Shown here in pieces: positions 36,720 to 45,114 of a stretch of DNA of 64,000 nt. Under the pieces are notes generated by a model. That model made no database searches. It was not told where the DNA came from and saw only the letters and a list, made by a program, of their open reading frames with translations. Origin of the DNA: a virus. Each line of letters starts with the position of its first letter. The first letter of the stretch is position 1. The stretch lies in the IMG/VR virus record IMGVR_UViG_3300047566_000267, positions 1-64,000 of that record. One strand, 5' to 3'. A program made the position numbers and the translations under genes.

Positions 36720-38615
36720 ATGCAAAAACTTCTTTTTGTAACTCCTCATTTATCTACTGGTGGCCTTCCTCAATACTTAGCCAAACAAGTTGAACTCCTT
36801 TGTACTGAATATAATATTTATGTAGTAGAGTATAATGATGTTACAGGTGGAGTGTTTGTTGTACAAAAAAATAAGATTAAAAGTCTTATAGGAGACAGAT
36901 TAATTACACTTCTTTTTCCTCAGCAGCTACACAGAATATTGGATTCTATTCAACCAGATGTTATACATATTGCAGAGTTTTCAGAATCCTTTATAGTACC
37001 TGATTTGTTAAAAATAATTTATAGTCCGGATAGAAAATACAAAATATTTGAAACCTCTCATGGTTCTCACTATCAACAAAAAAGTTATTTACCAGATGCT
37101 TTTGTATTTGTTAGTCCATCTCAGATAAACCAATACAAAGATTTAAACATACCTATGTATTTGGTAGAGTATCCCATTGAGCAATACACAAGAGGAAACA
37201 GATCAGAAGGACTTAAATTACTAGGATTAAATCCAGCAAAAAAACATGTTTTAAATGTTGGTTTATTTACACCTAGTAAAAATCAAGCTGAGATATTTGA
37301 GTATGCCCGGTTACTTCCTGATATTGAGTTTCATTTTGTAGGAAACCAAGCTGTTAATTTTAGTGAATATTGGATGCCTTTAATGAATGGCAAACCAAAA
37401 AATTGTACTGTATGGGGGGAAAGAAATGATGTAGACAGTTTTTACAATTGTATGGATTTGCTTTTGTTTACATCACAATTGGAACTTAACCCATTAGTTA
37501 TTAGAGAAGGTATAAGTTGGAGTATTCCTATATTGATGTACAACCTTCCTGTTTATAATAACAACTATGACTCTTATAAGAATATTGAGTTTCTTTTTGG
37601 TGATAAAAAAAGAAATTTAAAGTTGATAAAGGGGGAAACAATTTCTAAGAGTACAGAAATAGTAGTTATAACTGCATACCCAGATACAGAACAAAAAATG
37701 AGTTATCTAAATGAGCTCATAGACAATATTACTTCTTTTGGCTATGATATAATGATTAGTACTCACTACCCTATACCTGATATAGTTAAGGACAAAGTAA
37801 CTTATAATGTAGTAGATTGTACTGACAATCTTCTTTATAAAGAAGAATATGAAAAATATGGTGTAGTCAATACTGTGTACAATGTTAATGATGACAGAAA
37901 ACTTATAAAGTCAACTGACTATACACATGGGTATGCTGTATGGACATTGTGGGAAAATGCTGTTTTGTATTTAAAAGAAGTAGACTGGTATGACAAGATT
38001 CATTTTATAGACTATGATTGCATAGTACAGGACAGAAGATATTTAGAAAACCACTCAGCTTTACTTGATCAAAATGATTTTGTTTTTTACAAGTCAACTG
38101 ATTATTACAATACTGAAAACAGAGTAACTACTAATTTGTTTTCTGCCCAAGCAAATGCTGCTTATCAACTTTTTACAACTATTGGAAGTAAAAAAGACTT
38201 TTTTGTAAATGGGTACAATACTTCAGTGATAGAAGATTTTTTACACAAACTACTTGGCAAGTACAGATATAAGTATGCAAACTTGCCAGCTGCTGATTTA
38301 CACAGGTTTGGTACTAAGTACAATATGGTAAATATTACCAATTTAGAGCTAACAGATTTTCAATTTGATAGTTTTAAGTTTAATGTTTATAGCTACTCAG
38401 ATACACATGATTTGCTTTACCTGAATAATCTTAATGATGGTTTGTTGGTGGATTCTACTTATTACTCAGAGTTACCAGGGGAATCTATTTACCTGATACC
38501 AAAGATGGAAACACATAAAATAGACTATCAAAACAGAGAAATTATTATTGACATGCCGGTACATTCAAAATACAACAGTATAGAGATATACAATAAAAAT
38601 ATTGTAAAAAAATGA
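36720..38615 (+). CDS. two-domain glycosyltransferase (GT-B plus GT-A), 631 aa
   Basis: Residues 1-300 are GT4-like: LLFVTPHLSTGGLPQYLAKQ at the start, TSHGSHYQQ, and a second half with LNVGLFTPSKNQAEIFEYAR and the EGISW acceptor-loop region (about 262-266). Residues 310-631 form a second enzyme-like unit, ITAYPDTEQKMSYLNELIDN with HFIDYDCIVQ (Asp-Tyr-Asp, a DxD) and a later region of strands. The arrangement suggests sequential transfer by one polypeptide. Its low-GC codon use and location beside the collagen-like fibre and heptosyltransferase-like gene suggest a virion glycosylation role. It overlaps the next gene by ATGA. Confidence 0.75.
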   Translation: MQKLLFVTPHLSTGGLPQYLAKQVELLCTEYNIYVVEYNDVTGGVFVVQKNKIKSLIGDRLITLLFPQQLHRILDSIQPDVIHIAEFSESFIVPDLLKIIYSPDRKYKIFETSHGSHYQQKSYLPDAFVFVSPSQINQYKDLNIPMYLVEYPIEQYTRGNRSEGLKLLGLNPAKKHVLNVGLFTPSKNQAEIFEYARLLPDIEFHFVGNQAVNFSEYWMPLMNGKPKNCTVWGERNDVDSFYNCMDLLLFTSQLELNPLVIREGISWSIPILMYNLPVYNNNYDSYKNIEFLFGDKKRNLKLIKGETISKSTEIVVITAYPDTEQKMSYLNELIDNITSFGYDIMISTHYPIPDIVKDKVTYNVVDCTDNLLYKEEYEKYGVVNTVYNVNDDRKLIKSTDYTHGYAVWTLWENAVLYLKEVDWYDKIHFIDYDCIVQDRRYLENHSALLDQNDFVFYKSTDYYNTENRVTTNLFSAQANAAYQLFTTIGSKKDFFVNGYNTSVIEDFLHKLLGKYRYKYANLPAADLHRFGTKYNMVNITNLELTDFQFDSFKFNVYSYSDTHDLLYLNNLNDGLLVDSTYYSELPGESIYLIPKMETHKIDYQNREIIIDMPVHSKYNSIEIYNKNIVKK

Positions 38616-39802
38616 AAGATCTCCTTTTAAGTATTTACAATAAGACTACAATAGATAACCGGCCTATCCTTGTTTGGAAAAATGATATAAGTATTTCATT
38701 TATTTTAGGAGCCAATGTACGTATCTCAGGAAATGTACCTGCTTCTTATAAAGTAGAGTTTATTGATCAAGATACCGGTATAATAGATTATGTAACTACT
38801 ATAGGTAATAACCAGTGGTGCAAAACAAACAAAGAATACTGTATTAACTGGCTTATTAATGTCTATGAAAATAATCAACTAATAGATAGTCATTCTTTTA
38901 ATCCTGCAGGTAAAAGAGTACTGATTTATTTTGATTCAAAAGCTCTTGGAGATACAGTAGCCTGGTTTGCTAAAGTAGATCAGTTTCAAAAGAAACATAG
39001 TTGCAATGTAATAGTATCTACTTATCATAATTACCTGTTTGAAAAAGAATATCCTTATATAGAATTTGTGGAGCCTGGAACAGAAGTACCTAATTTGTAT
39101 GCTCAATATACTGTGGGATTCTTTCATGCAGGAAAAAAAGCTGACTATAATAGGTCTCCTATAAATTGCAGAACAAAGTCTCTTCAGGATAGTGCAAGTG
39201 CTGTACTTAATCTTTTTTCTGCAGAATCCCGGCCAAAGATAACACTACCACAAACATCTACAGATATTGAAGGAAAGTATGTAGTTATAGCTCCACATGC
39301 TTCTAGCCATGCTAAATATTGGAATAATCCAGGGGGATGGCAAATAGTAATTGATTACTTAAATTCTATTGGGTACAAAGTAGTAATGATTACTCAAGAA
39401 AAACTAGGAGACCCATTACATGATAATAAGTTATATGGAAAATTACAGAATGTAATAGATAAAACAGGAGATATCCCTATACAAGAAAGGTTAATAGATA
39501 TAAAAGGAGCAGCTTTGTTTATAGGACTTGGCTCTGGATTATCATGGTTATCTTGGGCCTTAGGAACAAAAACTATTTTAATATCTGGATTTAGTCTTCC
39601 TCATACAGAGTTTCAGGATTGTATTAGAATTAGCCCTACCAACCCATTTACCTGCTCAGGATGTTTTAACAGAGAGTGGTTAGACCCAGGAGATTGGGAC
39701 TGGTGCCCAGAACATAAGGACTCTGAAAGAGCATTTGAGTGTACAAAAAAAATATTACCAGAAACTGTCATACAAGCTATTAATAGTATAATTAAAAAAT
39801 AG
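38612..39802 (+). CDS. autotransporter-type O-heptosyltransferase-like protein, 396 aa
   Basis: The sequence follows the Aah/TibC-type family of autotransporter O-heptosyltransferases: an N-terminal strand domain, VLIYFDSKALGDTVAWFAKV (about 106-125), KYWNNPGGWQIVIDYLNSIG, FIGLGSGLSWLSWALGTKTI and LISGFSLPHTEF. Four cysteines, Cys348, Cys351, Cys365 and Cys377 (C-x2-C ... C ... C), reproduce the iron/metal-finger of TibC-like enzymes. Such enzymes transfer heptose to Ser in repeat proteins as oligomers. In a phage next to a Ser/Thr-rich collagen-like fibre, the fibre is the obvious candidate acceptor. The donor would come from the host. Ends in TAG. Confidence 0.78.
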   Translation: MKDLLLSIYNKTTIDNRPILVWKNDISISFILGANVRISGNVPASYKVEFIDQDTGIIDYVTTIGNNQWCKTNKEYCINWLINVYENNQLIDSHSFNPAGKRVLIYFDSKALGDTVAWFAKVDQFQKKHSCNVIVSTYHNYLFEKEYPYIEFVEPGTEVPNLYAQYTVGFFHAGKKADYNRSPINCRTKSLQDSASAVLNLFSAESRPKITLPQTSTDIEGKYVVIAPHASSHAKYWNNPGGWQIVIDYLNSIGYKVVMITQEKLGDPLHDNKLYGKLQNVIDKTGDIPIQERLIDIKGAALFIGLGSGLSWLSWALGTKTILISGFSLPHTEFQDCIRISPTNPFTCSGCFNREWLDPGDWDWCPEHKDSERAFECTKKILPETVIQAINSIIKK

Positions 39803-39891
39803 TTTATGTTTACAGTGTTCTTCCTTTTTTAAAAAATTAAAAGGTCTATTATTTGTATTTCATAAACTTTTTAGTATCTTAATAGTGTAAT
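39803..39891 (+). promoter_or_regulatory. intergenic promoter before the Cys-rich fibre genes
   Basis: TTTG at 39852-39855, 19 bases, TATCTTAA at 39875-39882 resembles the Bacteroidetes promoter. The ATG at 39892 follows only nine bases after the -7 box, so any transcript would be nearly leaderless. Confidence 0.45.
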
Positions 39892-40500
39892 ATGGAACCG
39901 GTAAGTAGTAATAATCAATCAAAGACCTGTGGACAGGTAATTGGATCTGGGTGTGTATCCTGGGAAGGACCTTCATTGCCCGGTTGTATAGATGTATGCA
40001 AAGGTGCTACAGTAACTGATGTTGTGTATAAAGAAGCACAGCTTTTGTGTAATTTAATTACTGACCTGAATACTCTGGAGAATACTCCGGCCCCAACAGT
40101 TGACTTTACACAGTTAAACCTTGGTTGTCTTTGGACTCCTACTGTTACAGTTTGGATATGTCCTGTAGGACAGACTTTTGTACCAGATACTTCTGCTTCT
40201 AATGGAGCCGGGTATTGTCAGATATGTAATCCATCATGTACACTGACAACTGCTACACCAATAGCTACAACAGTACCAAATCCAGTAGCTAAGCCCAATA
40301 CATTATTGGGTGTGCTTCAATTGATTATAAACAAAACTCCATGTTGTGACCCTTGTGGTGTAAAATATTGCTGTGATGGTGCCTATACGTGGATAAGTCC
40401 TTCTGCTACAGGTAACCCAGTACTTTACCCAATAGGTGCATGCTCACAGGATGGAACACCATCTACTATTGTACCTGGTGTAGTACCTTATAAATGTTAA
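39892..40500 (+). CDS. Cys-rich fibre-region protein, 202 aa
   Basis: 202 residues with about 20 Cys, in pairs and clusters (CIDVCKGATVTDVVYKEA; QICNPSC; TPCCDPCGVKYCC). The segment C-x3-C-x-G-A-T-V-T-D-V-x10-LC recurs in the 153-aa protein encoded at 41703, so the two are likely paralogues. In crAss-like phages such proteins occur in the tail-fibre cluster. Cys in a cytoplasmic virus could form disulfides after release or bind metal. Starts with ATG directly after the promoter. Confidence 0.6.
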   Translation: MEPVSSNNQSKTCGQVIGSGCVSWEGPSLPGCIDVCKGATVTDVVYKEAQLLCNLITDLNTLENTPAPTVDFTQLNLGCLWTPTVTVWICPVGQTFVPDTSASNGAGYCQICNPSCTLTTATPIATTVPNPVAKPNTLLGVLQLIINKTPCCDPCGVKYCCDGAYTWISPSATGNPVLYPIGACSQDGTPSTIVPGVVPYKC

Positions 40501-40506
40501 CAAAAA

Positions 40507-41700
40507 ATGGCACAACTACAACCATATGTAAGTAATGTACCTCTTCAGGTAGCCAAGAATCTAAGGTTTCTTGACAGTAATGGTATTCCTGTTACTGAAC
40601 TTTTACCTATTGGTATGAATGGTACTATAGTGGCAGATAGCCCTACTACCGGTTACATATCATGTATTGGTGCTGCAGTTAGTTCCCAGATTGATCTTTA
40701 TAACAATGTTAGTAATACTCTGATTCAGTATGGCCAGGATATTTCTACTTTACAATCAGAGGTAGCAGCTTTACAAGCATCAGGTACTACTATACCAGTA
40801 GTAAATGGGTATTGTTTTAGCAATAATGTTCTTACCCCTATTACTACAATAACAGAACTAATAGCTCAAAATTCTTGTGATTATAATACTGTACTAGGTA
40901 CAACATCTGCACTGGCTTCTTCTGTTTTAGTTGAAGCCCCTGGCACATTGAATAGTTTACCTGCCTTTAGCCAAAACAGTGCTATGGCTGGTTTATCAGG
41001 ATGGGTAAGTAATCCACTTACAATAGCAGATGCTGTAAATAATTTATGGTTATCTTACCTGGATTCCAGGGCAGGTGTTAGTAAAGCTATTAATGCTGTA
41101 ATACCTACTTGCTCTCAGGTTATAGTAGACTTCCAGCCGGTGTATAGTTCTAGCCTGGGTGGTTTTAATATTTACTTCAGTGGGTATAGTTTCATACCAT
41201 CCGGGTATGGAGATAATGGAAGTACTATTACTATAACAGATGGTAAAGGTGGAATTTTGGAAGTAGGGTTTAGTATTGTTGAACAAGCAGCCAGCACTAA
41301 TCCTTTATTCATTGCTTCTTCCGGCTCTGCTCTTTCTCCTATTGCTGCATCCTACCAGGTAGAAGTAATGGCTTCTGTGTCTAATGCAGGTATTGGATCT
41401 AACTGTGTAAAAACAGTTATCAGGAGTACTCAGAGTGCTCAGGTAAGTAATTCCATAGGAGCATATATTGCAACCATATCAGGAACTGTTGCAACTATAC
41501 CAATAGTGGCTGGGTTGTCCTATAATCCATCTATGGTGTATCCGACAGCTGGTAATGCTTATACCGGTACTCTACTCCAGGCAAATGCTTATTACATAAG
41601 TTATGTGTCAGGAGGAGCTAACTTGAACTTTGTAACACCTCCGGATACAGGCAATGGAGGGGTAATTGAAATTAATTGGGCTGCTTATAAATCAGGATAA
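40507..41700 (+). CDS. tail-fibre-like protein, 397 aa
   Basis: 397 residues: an N-terminal region (MAQLQPYVSNVPLQVAKNLR), a short coiled coil at about 60-90 (NNVSNTLIQYGQDISTLQSE), and a beta-rich C-terminus (FIPSGYGDNGSTITITDGKG; FVTPPDTGNGGVIEINW). The profile matches fibre proteins with trimeric coiled coil and C-terminal strands. It is six bases after the Cys-rich gene and precedes its shorter paralogue. Confidence 0.6.
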   Translation: MAQLQPYVSNVPLQVAKNLRFLDSNGIPVTELLPIGMNGTIVADSPTTGYISCIGAAVSSQIDLYNNVSNTLIQYGQDISTLQSEVAALQASGTTIPVVNGYCFSNNVLTPITTITELIAQNSCDYNTVLGTTSALASSVLVEAPGTLNSLPAFSQNSAMAGLSGWVSNPLTIADAVNNLWLSYLDSRAGVSKAINAVIPTCSQVIVDFQPVYSSSLGGFNIYFSGYSFIPSGYGDNGSTITITDGKGGILEVGFSIVEQAASTNPLFIASSGSALSPIAASYQVEVMASVSNAGIGSNCVKTVIRSTQSAQVSNSIGAYIATISGTVATIPIVAGLSYNPSMVYPTAGNAYTGTLLQANAYYISYVSGGANLNFVTPPDTGNGGVIEINWAAYKSG

Positions 41701-41702
41701 TA

Positions 41703-42164
41703 ATGTGTAACTGTTCATCAACACCGGCTAGTATATGTAATCAGTGTGCTGAGGGGAAAACCTGTGGGTGTCCTCCTGACTATACTGTGTTGCCACAACC
41801 TATAGAATGTACTTGCTGTCCGGCAGGTTATACTTATTATGGTCCAACACCAAACTATCCAAATGGATATTGCCAAGGGTTATCTGCAACTGCTATTATA
41901 CTACCTACTTGTAATCAGTGTGTGGATAGTATGTCTTCAGATTGTGTTCAACTTCCAGCCATAGCTTGTCTGGGCCTTAAAGAAGGCTCAACTGTGACTG
42001 ATCTTGCCAGACTTTTGTGTACAGAAGGATTTGTATTGCAGCTTTTACAGACAATTGGTTTATCTACTACTCTTAAGCAAGCTTTCTGTGAAATAGTTTC
42101 AGTGTGCCCGGTAGTGGGAACTACTACACCTATTATAGGCCCAATAACTGTAACATTACCGTAA
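41703..42164 (+). CDS. Cys-rich fibre-region protein, 153 aa
   Basis: 153 residues, Cys-rich N-terminus (MCNCSSTPASICNQCAEGKT, then CGCPPDY and CTCCPAGY) and the segment CLGLKEGSTVTDLARLLC (about 88-105), which matches the corresponding part of the 202-aa protein at 39892. The N-terminus may form a Cys-knot or metal cluster. It probably belongs to the same fibre tip or adhesin structure. Ends in VTLP. Confidence 0.6.
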   Translation: MCNCSSTPASICNQCAEGKTCGCPPDYTVLPQPIECTCCPAGYTYYGPTPNYPNGYCQGLSATAIILPTCNQCVDSMSSDCVQLPAIACLGLKEGSTVTDLARLLCTEGFVLQLLQTIGLSTTLKQAFCEIVSVCPVVGTTTPIIGPITVTLP

Positions 42165-42174
42165 AAAAATAACA

Positions 42175-42729
42175 ATGGCTACTTTTCATATACCAATAAC
42201 TTGTGCTAATACAACCGGTGCCACCAACTTTAAGGTATCTTATAGGCATGCAGGTACTTCTGTATGGACATCTTACCTTATACCGGCAGCCTCAGGTACT
42301 ACTACATCTTTTACCGGTGTTAATAACTGGATCTATGATATCCAGGTACAAAACCTAAATGGTACTGATAATGCTGTATCTGCTATTTCTCAGTCAATTG
42401 GTATTACTGCACCGGGCCTTACTATAAGTCCAACAGATACAACTGTTGCATATTCTTTTGATAATCTCAGTGAGGACATGGATACTTATACGGTAACCAT
42501 AGCCCCGGCAGCTACTCCTGGTACTATACTGGCTACTCACATTTTACCTGCTGGTGCTTACCCAGGTACTTTGACAGATACATTTACCGGGTTGAGTGCT
42601 TACACATCCTATGTAATTTCTGTTACTCCGGATGCTAACCAATTTACAAGTACTTTTACATATACGTTTAACACAACTGAAGGTGTGCTTTGTGCTCCAC
42701 CTTTAGCTGCAACTGCTTCATTCTCATGA
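42175..42729 (+). CDS. fibronectin-type-III-like fibre protein, 184 aa
   Basis: 184 residues containing two beta-sandwich repeats that read like fibronectin type III domains: TNFKVSYRHAGTSVWTSYLI (about 17-36) and DTYTVTIAPAATPGTILATH (about 103-122), each followed by a turn and strands ending S/T-rich. Such domains occur in phage fibres that contact host surfaces. The ATGA overlap with the next gene suggests coupling. Confidence 0.55.
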   Translation: MATFHIPITCANTTGATNFKVSYRHAGTSVWTSYLIPAASGTTTSFTGVNNWIYDIQVQNLNGTDNAVSAISQSIGITAPGLTISPTDTTVAYSFDNLSEDMDTYTVTIAPAATPGTILATHILPAGAYPGTLTDTFTGLSAYTSYVISVTPDANQFTSTFTYTFNTTEGVLCAPPLAATASFS

Positions 42730-43649
42730 ACTTAGATATATCTTGGGTAGCTCCGGCAATACCACCTACATGTGGCTATAAACTTCAGTACAGAAAAAAC
42801 CTGGATACTTTTTATACTCCTATAACTGGTTCTTCCGGGGATACTAGCACTACAGTCCTTATCAGTGCACCTGCCTGTTACGAAGGATCTGTAACTTCTG
42901 ATTGTTGTACAGACCTTGTTTCCGGTGCTGTGCCTTTTGGTGTAAATGCTTATTCTGCATTTAGCATAACAGCTGTTAACTCAGACACAGGGCATTTTAA
43001 TTTGACTGTAAGTTCCACATATAGTAATACATATGCCACTTTAATAAGTGGTGTTATTAATTATACTATACTATCTGTACCTCATACACAAGCTTTTTCT
43101 ATAACTTACCCAAGCAATGTAACCTCAGATACTTTTAGCATAGGTTCAAATGTACCTGGCAATGCTATAGTAACAAGTGTGGGAAGCCTTGTTTACTCTC
43201 CTGTATTTAATCATGGTGGTCAACTTCAACAGTTTGATGCTTTAAATACACCTCCTTATTTTAAATTTTTTGTATCAGGTACTACTATACCTGCTTATAA
43301 CGGATCACCGGCTTCTTTACCTTCTTTTATACTGACACAGTTCAATGTTACAGAAGTAGATACATCTGGTAACACACTGGCCGGCACTTTGCTGGTATCT
43401 TGGATTCAGCATGAGACTTTTGCAAGTGGTACAACTGCCCCTTACAATACAGTTACATTTAATATCTATGATGAAACAGATGCTTTTGTTGGGGCTGCAG
43501 TAGTTCCTTCTACTCCTTTGGGGTATAGGACTGCTTTTATACCACTTACAAAAGCAGTCAATGAACTGTCAGTAACCACAGCTTTTTCTATGAAAGCTTA
43601 TTGGTCTGATGGTACATTGATAGACACACATACTTTCTACCTTCCTTAA
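42726..43649 (+). CDS. beta-rich fibre protein, 307 aa
   Basis: Starting at the ATG that overlaps the preceding TGA (42726), 307 residues: an N-terminal fibronectin-like segment (LDISWVAPAIPPTCGYKLQY) and then beta strands throughout, ending HTFYLP. Cys residues are clustered at about 50-61 (CYEGSVTSDCCT). It is the last of the fibre series before the ring genes. Probable adhesin or fibre module. Confidence 0.55.
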   Translation: MNLDISWVAPAIPPTCGYKLQYRKNLDTFYTPITGSSGDTSTTVLISAPACYEGSVTSDCCTDLVSGAVPFGVNAYSAFSITAVNSDTGHFNLTVSSTYSNTYATLISGVINYTILSVPHTQAFSITYPSNVTSDTFSIGSNVPGNAIVTSVGSLVYSPVFNHGGQLQQFDALNTPPYFKFFVSGTTIPAYNGSPASLPSFILTQFNVTEVDTSGNTLAGTLLVSWIQHETFASGTTAPYNTVTFNIYDETDAFVGAAVVPSTPLGYRTAFIPLTKAVNELSVTTAFSMKAYWSDGTLIDTHTFYLP

Positions 43650-43805
43650 ATAGCTGGTGTTGTTGGTTCCATCACTGCCAGGGTCTTCTTAAAGAGAAAT
43701 TAAGTATCTTTAAAGATCCTGTTTTAAGTATGGATTATAAACATAAAATGTTTATCCTACTTATAACTTTGCACTATGGTAGTTTATAAGTATATTTATA
43801 CTGTA
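43650..43805 (+). promoter_or_regulatory. intergenic region with promoter and palindrome
   Basis: A 12-bp palindrome ATCTTTAAAGAT lies at 43706-43717 and a consensus -7 box TAACTTTG at 43764-43771, which decides that the following gene starts at 43806 rather than at an earlier in-frame Met. A clear TTTG is not seen at the right spacing. Confidence 0.5.
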
Positions 43806-44420
43806 ATGGCAACCACAAGACAGATATTCAAATCAGATCCAAAGGCTCCAAAATTTGCCAAGGGGCTATATAACATTCTTCACGAAAAAAGCTTTTTCAA
43901 AAAAATGAAAGAGCAATACCCGGAGTTGAAAGGTTATTCCTCTGCAGATATAAGTAGAATTATTTGCAACTATAACAAGAGGTTGGCCAAGGAGGTTTTA
44001 ACTAACAGAAATGGCTTAAAGCTTCCTGATGGGCTGGGTATTGTGGTAGCCGGGGCCTGTAGTATTTCTAATGAAACTGCAGCAAAAAACATCAATTGGC
44101 AGGAATTTCAAAAGACAGGTGTACCTGTAGTATACCAGAACACAAATACAGAGAACCTGGTTGTAAAAATAAAGTATACCAATGTGCTGGACAGGCACAT
44201 GTTTGATAACCGGCATCTATGGTGTTTTGAAGCTGAGAGGGGTCTAACAAGGGCTGTATCTGCAGAATTCAAGAAACCAGATGGCTGGGGCAAATATATA
44301 AGGTTTACCACTCGGCAGCACATAGCTCACCTTTTCCGGAAACCAAAAATACAGAGTACCAAAAAGAAAGAGTGGAACCGGGAGCAGAATTTAAAACAGT
44401 ATGATGAGTTTGCTTTTTAA
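43806..44420 (+). CDS. conserved tail/ring-region protein, 204 aa
   Basis: 204 residues, starting MATTRQIFKSDPKAPKFAKG and ending NLKQYDEFAF. Mixed fold, basic; KYIRFTTRQHIAHLFRKPKI near the end. It begins the block of head-tail connector and tail proteins that runs to 51.4 kb. Conserved proteins with this start occur before ring proteins in crAss-like phages, but I assign no structure. The start is chosen from the promoter position. Confidence 0.55.
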   Translation: MATTRQIFKSDPKAPKFAKGLYNILHEKSFFKKMKEQYPELKGYSSADISRIICNYNKRLAKEVLTNRNGLKLPDGLGIVVAGACSISNETAAKNINWQEFQKTGVPVVYQNTNTENLVVKIKYTNVLDRHMFDNRHLWCFEAERGLTRAVSAEFKKPDGWGKYIRFTTRQHIAHLFRKPKIQSTKKKEWNREQNLKQYDEFAF

Positions 44421-44429
44421 CTAAAGTAT

Positions 44430-45113
44430 ATGAGTAAAACTACAATAGGAGATGTGACCTCAAGATTGAGGGGGCTTTTAAAAGCTGTCAGGCAGGATTC
44501 ATTTCTGACTGATAGGATGCTTTACAGTCTCTATAAGAAGCATGCTGCTTTATCTATTAAAAGGCTGGACCAGACTAAAAGACTGACAGCTTTTGCATCT
44601 ATTTTTGAAACTCTTGATTTTGTAAAACTTCAGGAGATGGATAAGGTAGAAGCTGCAGTTTGTGGGGTGGCCCCAAAGAGTTACAGTACTATAAGGAGAA
44701 CATGCTTGCCTATACCGGTTTTTAATGAAGGTATTTACGGCCCTATGATCAGGAGTATCTCTTCATTGGATGGAAGTGAACTAATAAAGCTTACTACACC
44801 TGATGAGTACAATCACTTGGCAAAAAGTAAGAACTTTAGGTATAATAAGCAAAAGTATGCATGGTTCATAAATGATCACCTGTACTTTCCAAATATTGAC
44901 TGGCCGGCCGTAAGAATAGATGCAATGTGTGAAGAGGATATTAGTTCCTTCAAATGCAACTATGACCAGGCTTGTGAACCAAGGCAGTGCCACTCTTTGA
45001 ATGTACCTGATTTTATACTTTCAGAAATTGAAGCTGCAGTATTAAAAGACCTTACTTTCCAGCTTCAGGTGCCTGAAGACAATGCACATGATAATGTTAA
45101 CCAACTAAGATAA
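44430..45113 (+). CDS. ring/connector-like virion protein, 227 aa
   Basis: 227 residues: helical N-terminus (TTIGDVTSRLRGLLKAVRQD), then alternating strands and helices (YAWFINDHLYFPNIDWPAVR; EEDISSFKCNYD) and a helical end (SEIEAAVLKDLTFQLQVPED). The pattern of a helical start and a central FPNI.WPAV segment matches crAss-like ring/connector proteins. Two bases separate it from the next gene. Role: probably part of the tail ring stack. Confidence 0.55.
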   Translation: MSKTTIGDVTSRLRGLLKAVRQDSFLTDRMLYSLYKKHAALSIKRLDQTKRLTAFASIFETLDFVKLQEMDKVEAAVCGVAPKSYSTIRRTCLPIPVFNEGIYGPMIRSISSLDGSELIKLTTPDEYNHLAKSKNFRYNKQKYAWFINDHLYFPNIDWPAVRIDAMCEEDISSFKCNYDQACEPRQCHSLNVPDFILSEIEAAVLKDLTFQLQVPEDNAHDNVNQLR

Positions 45114-45114
45114 T

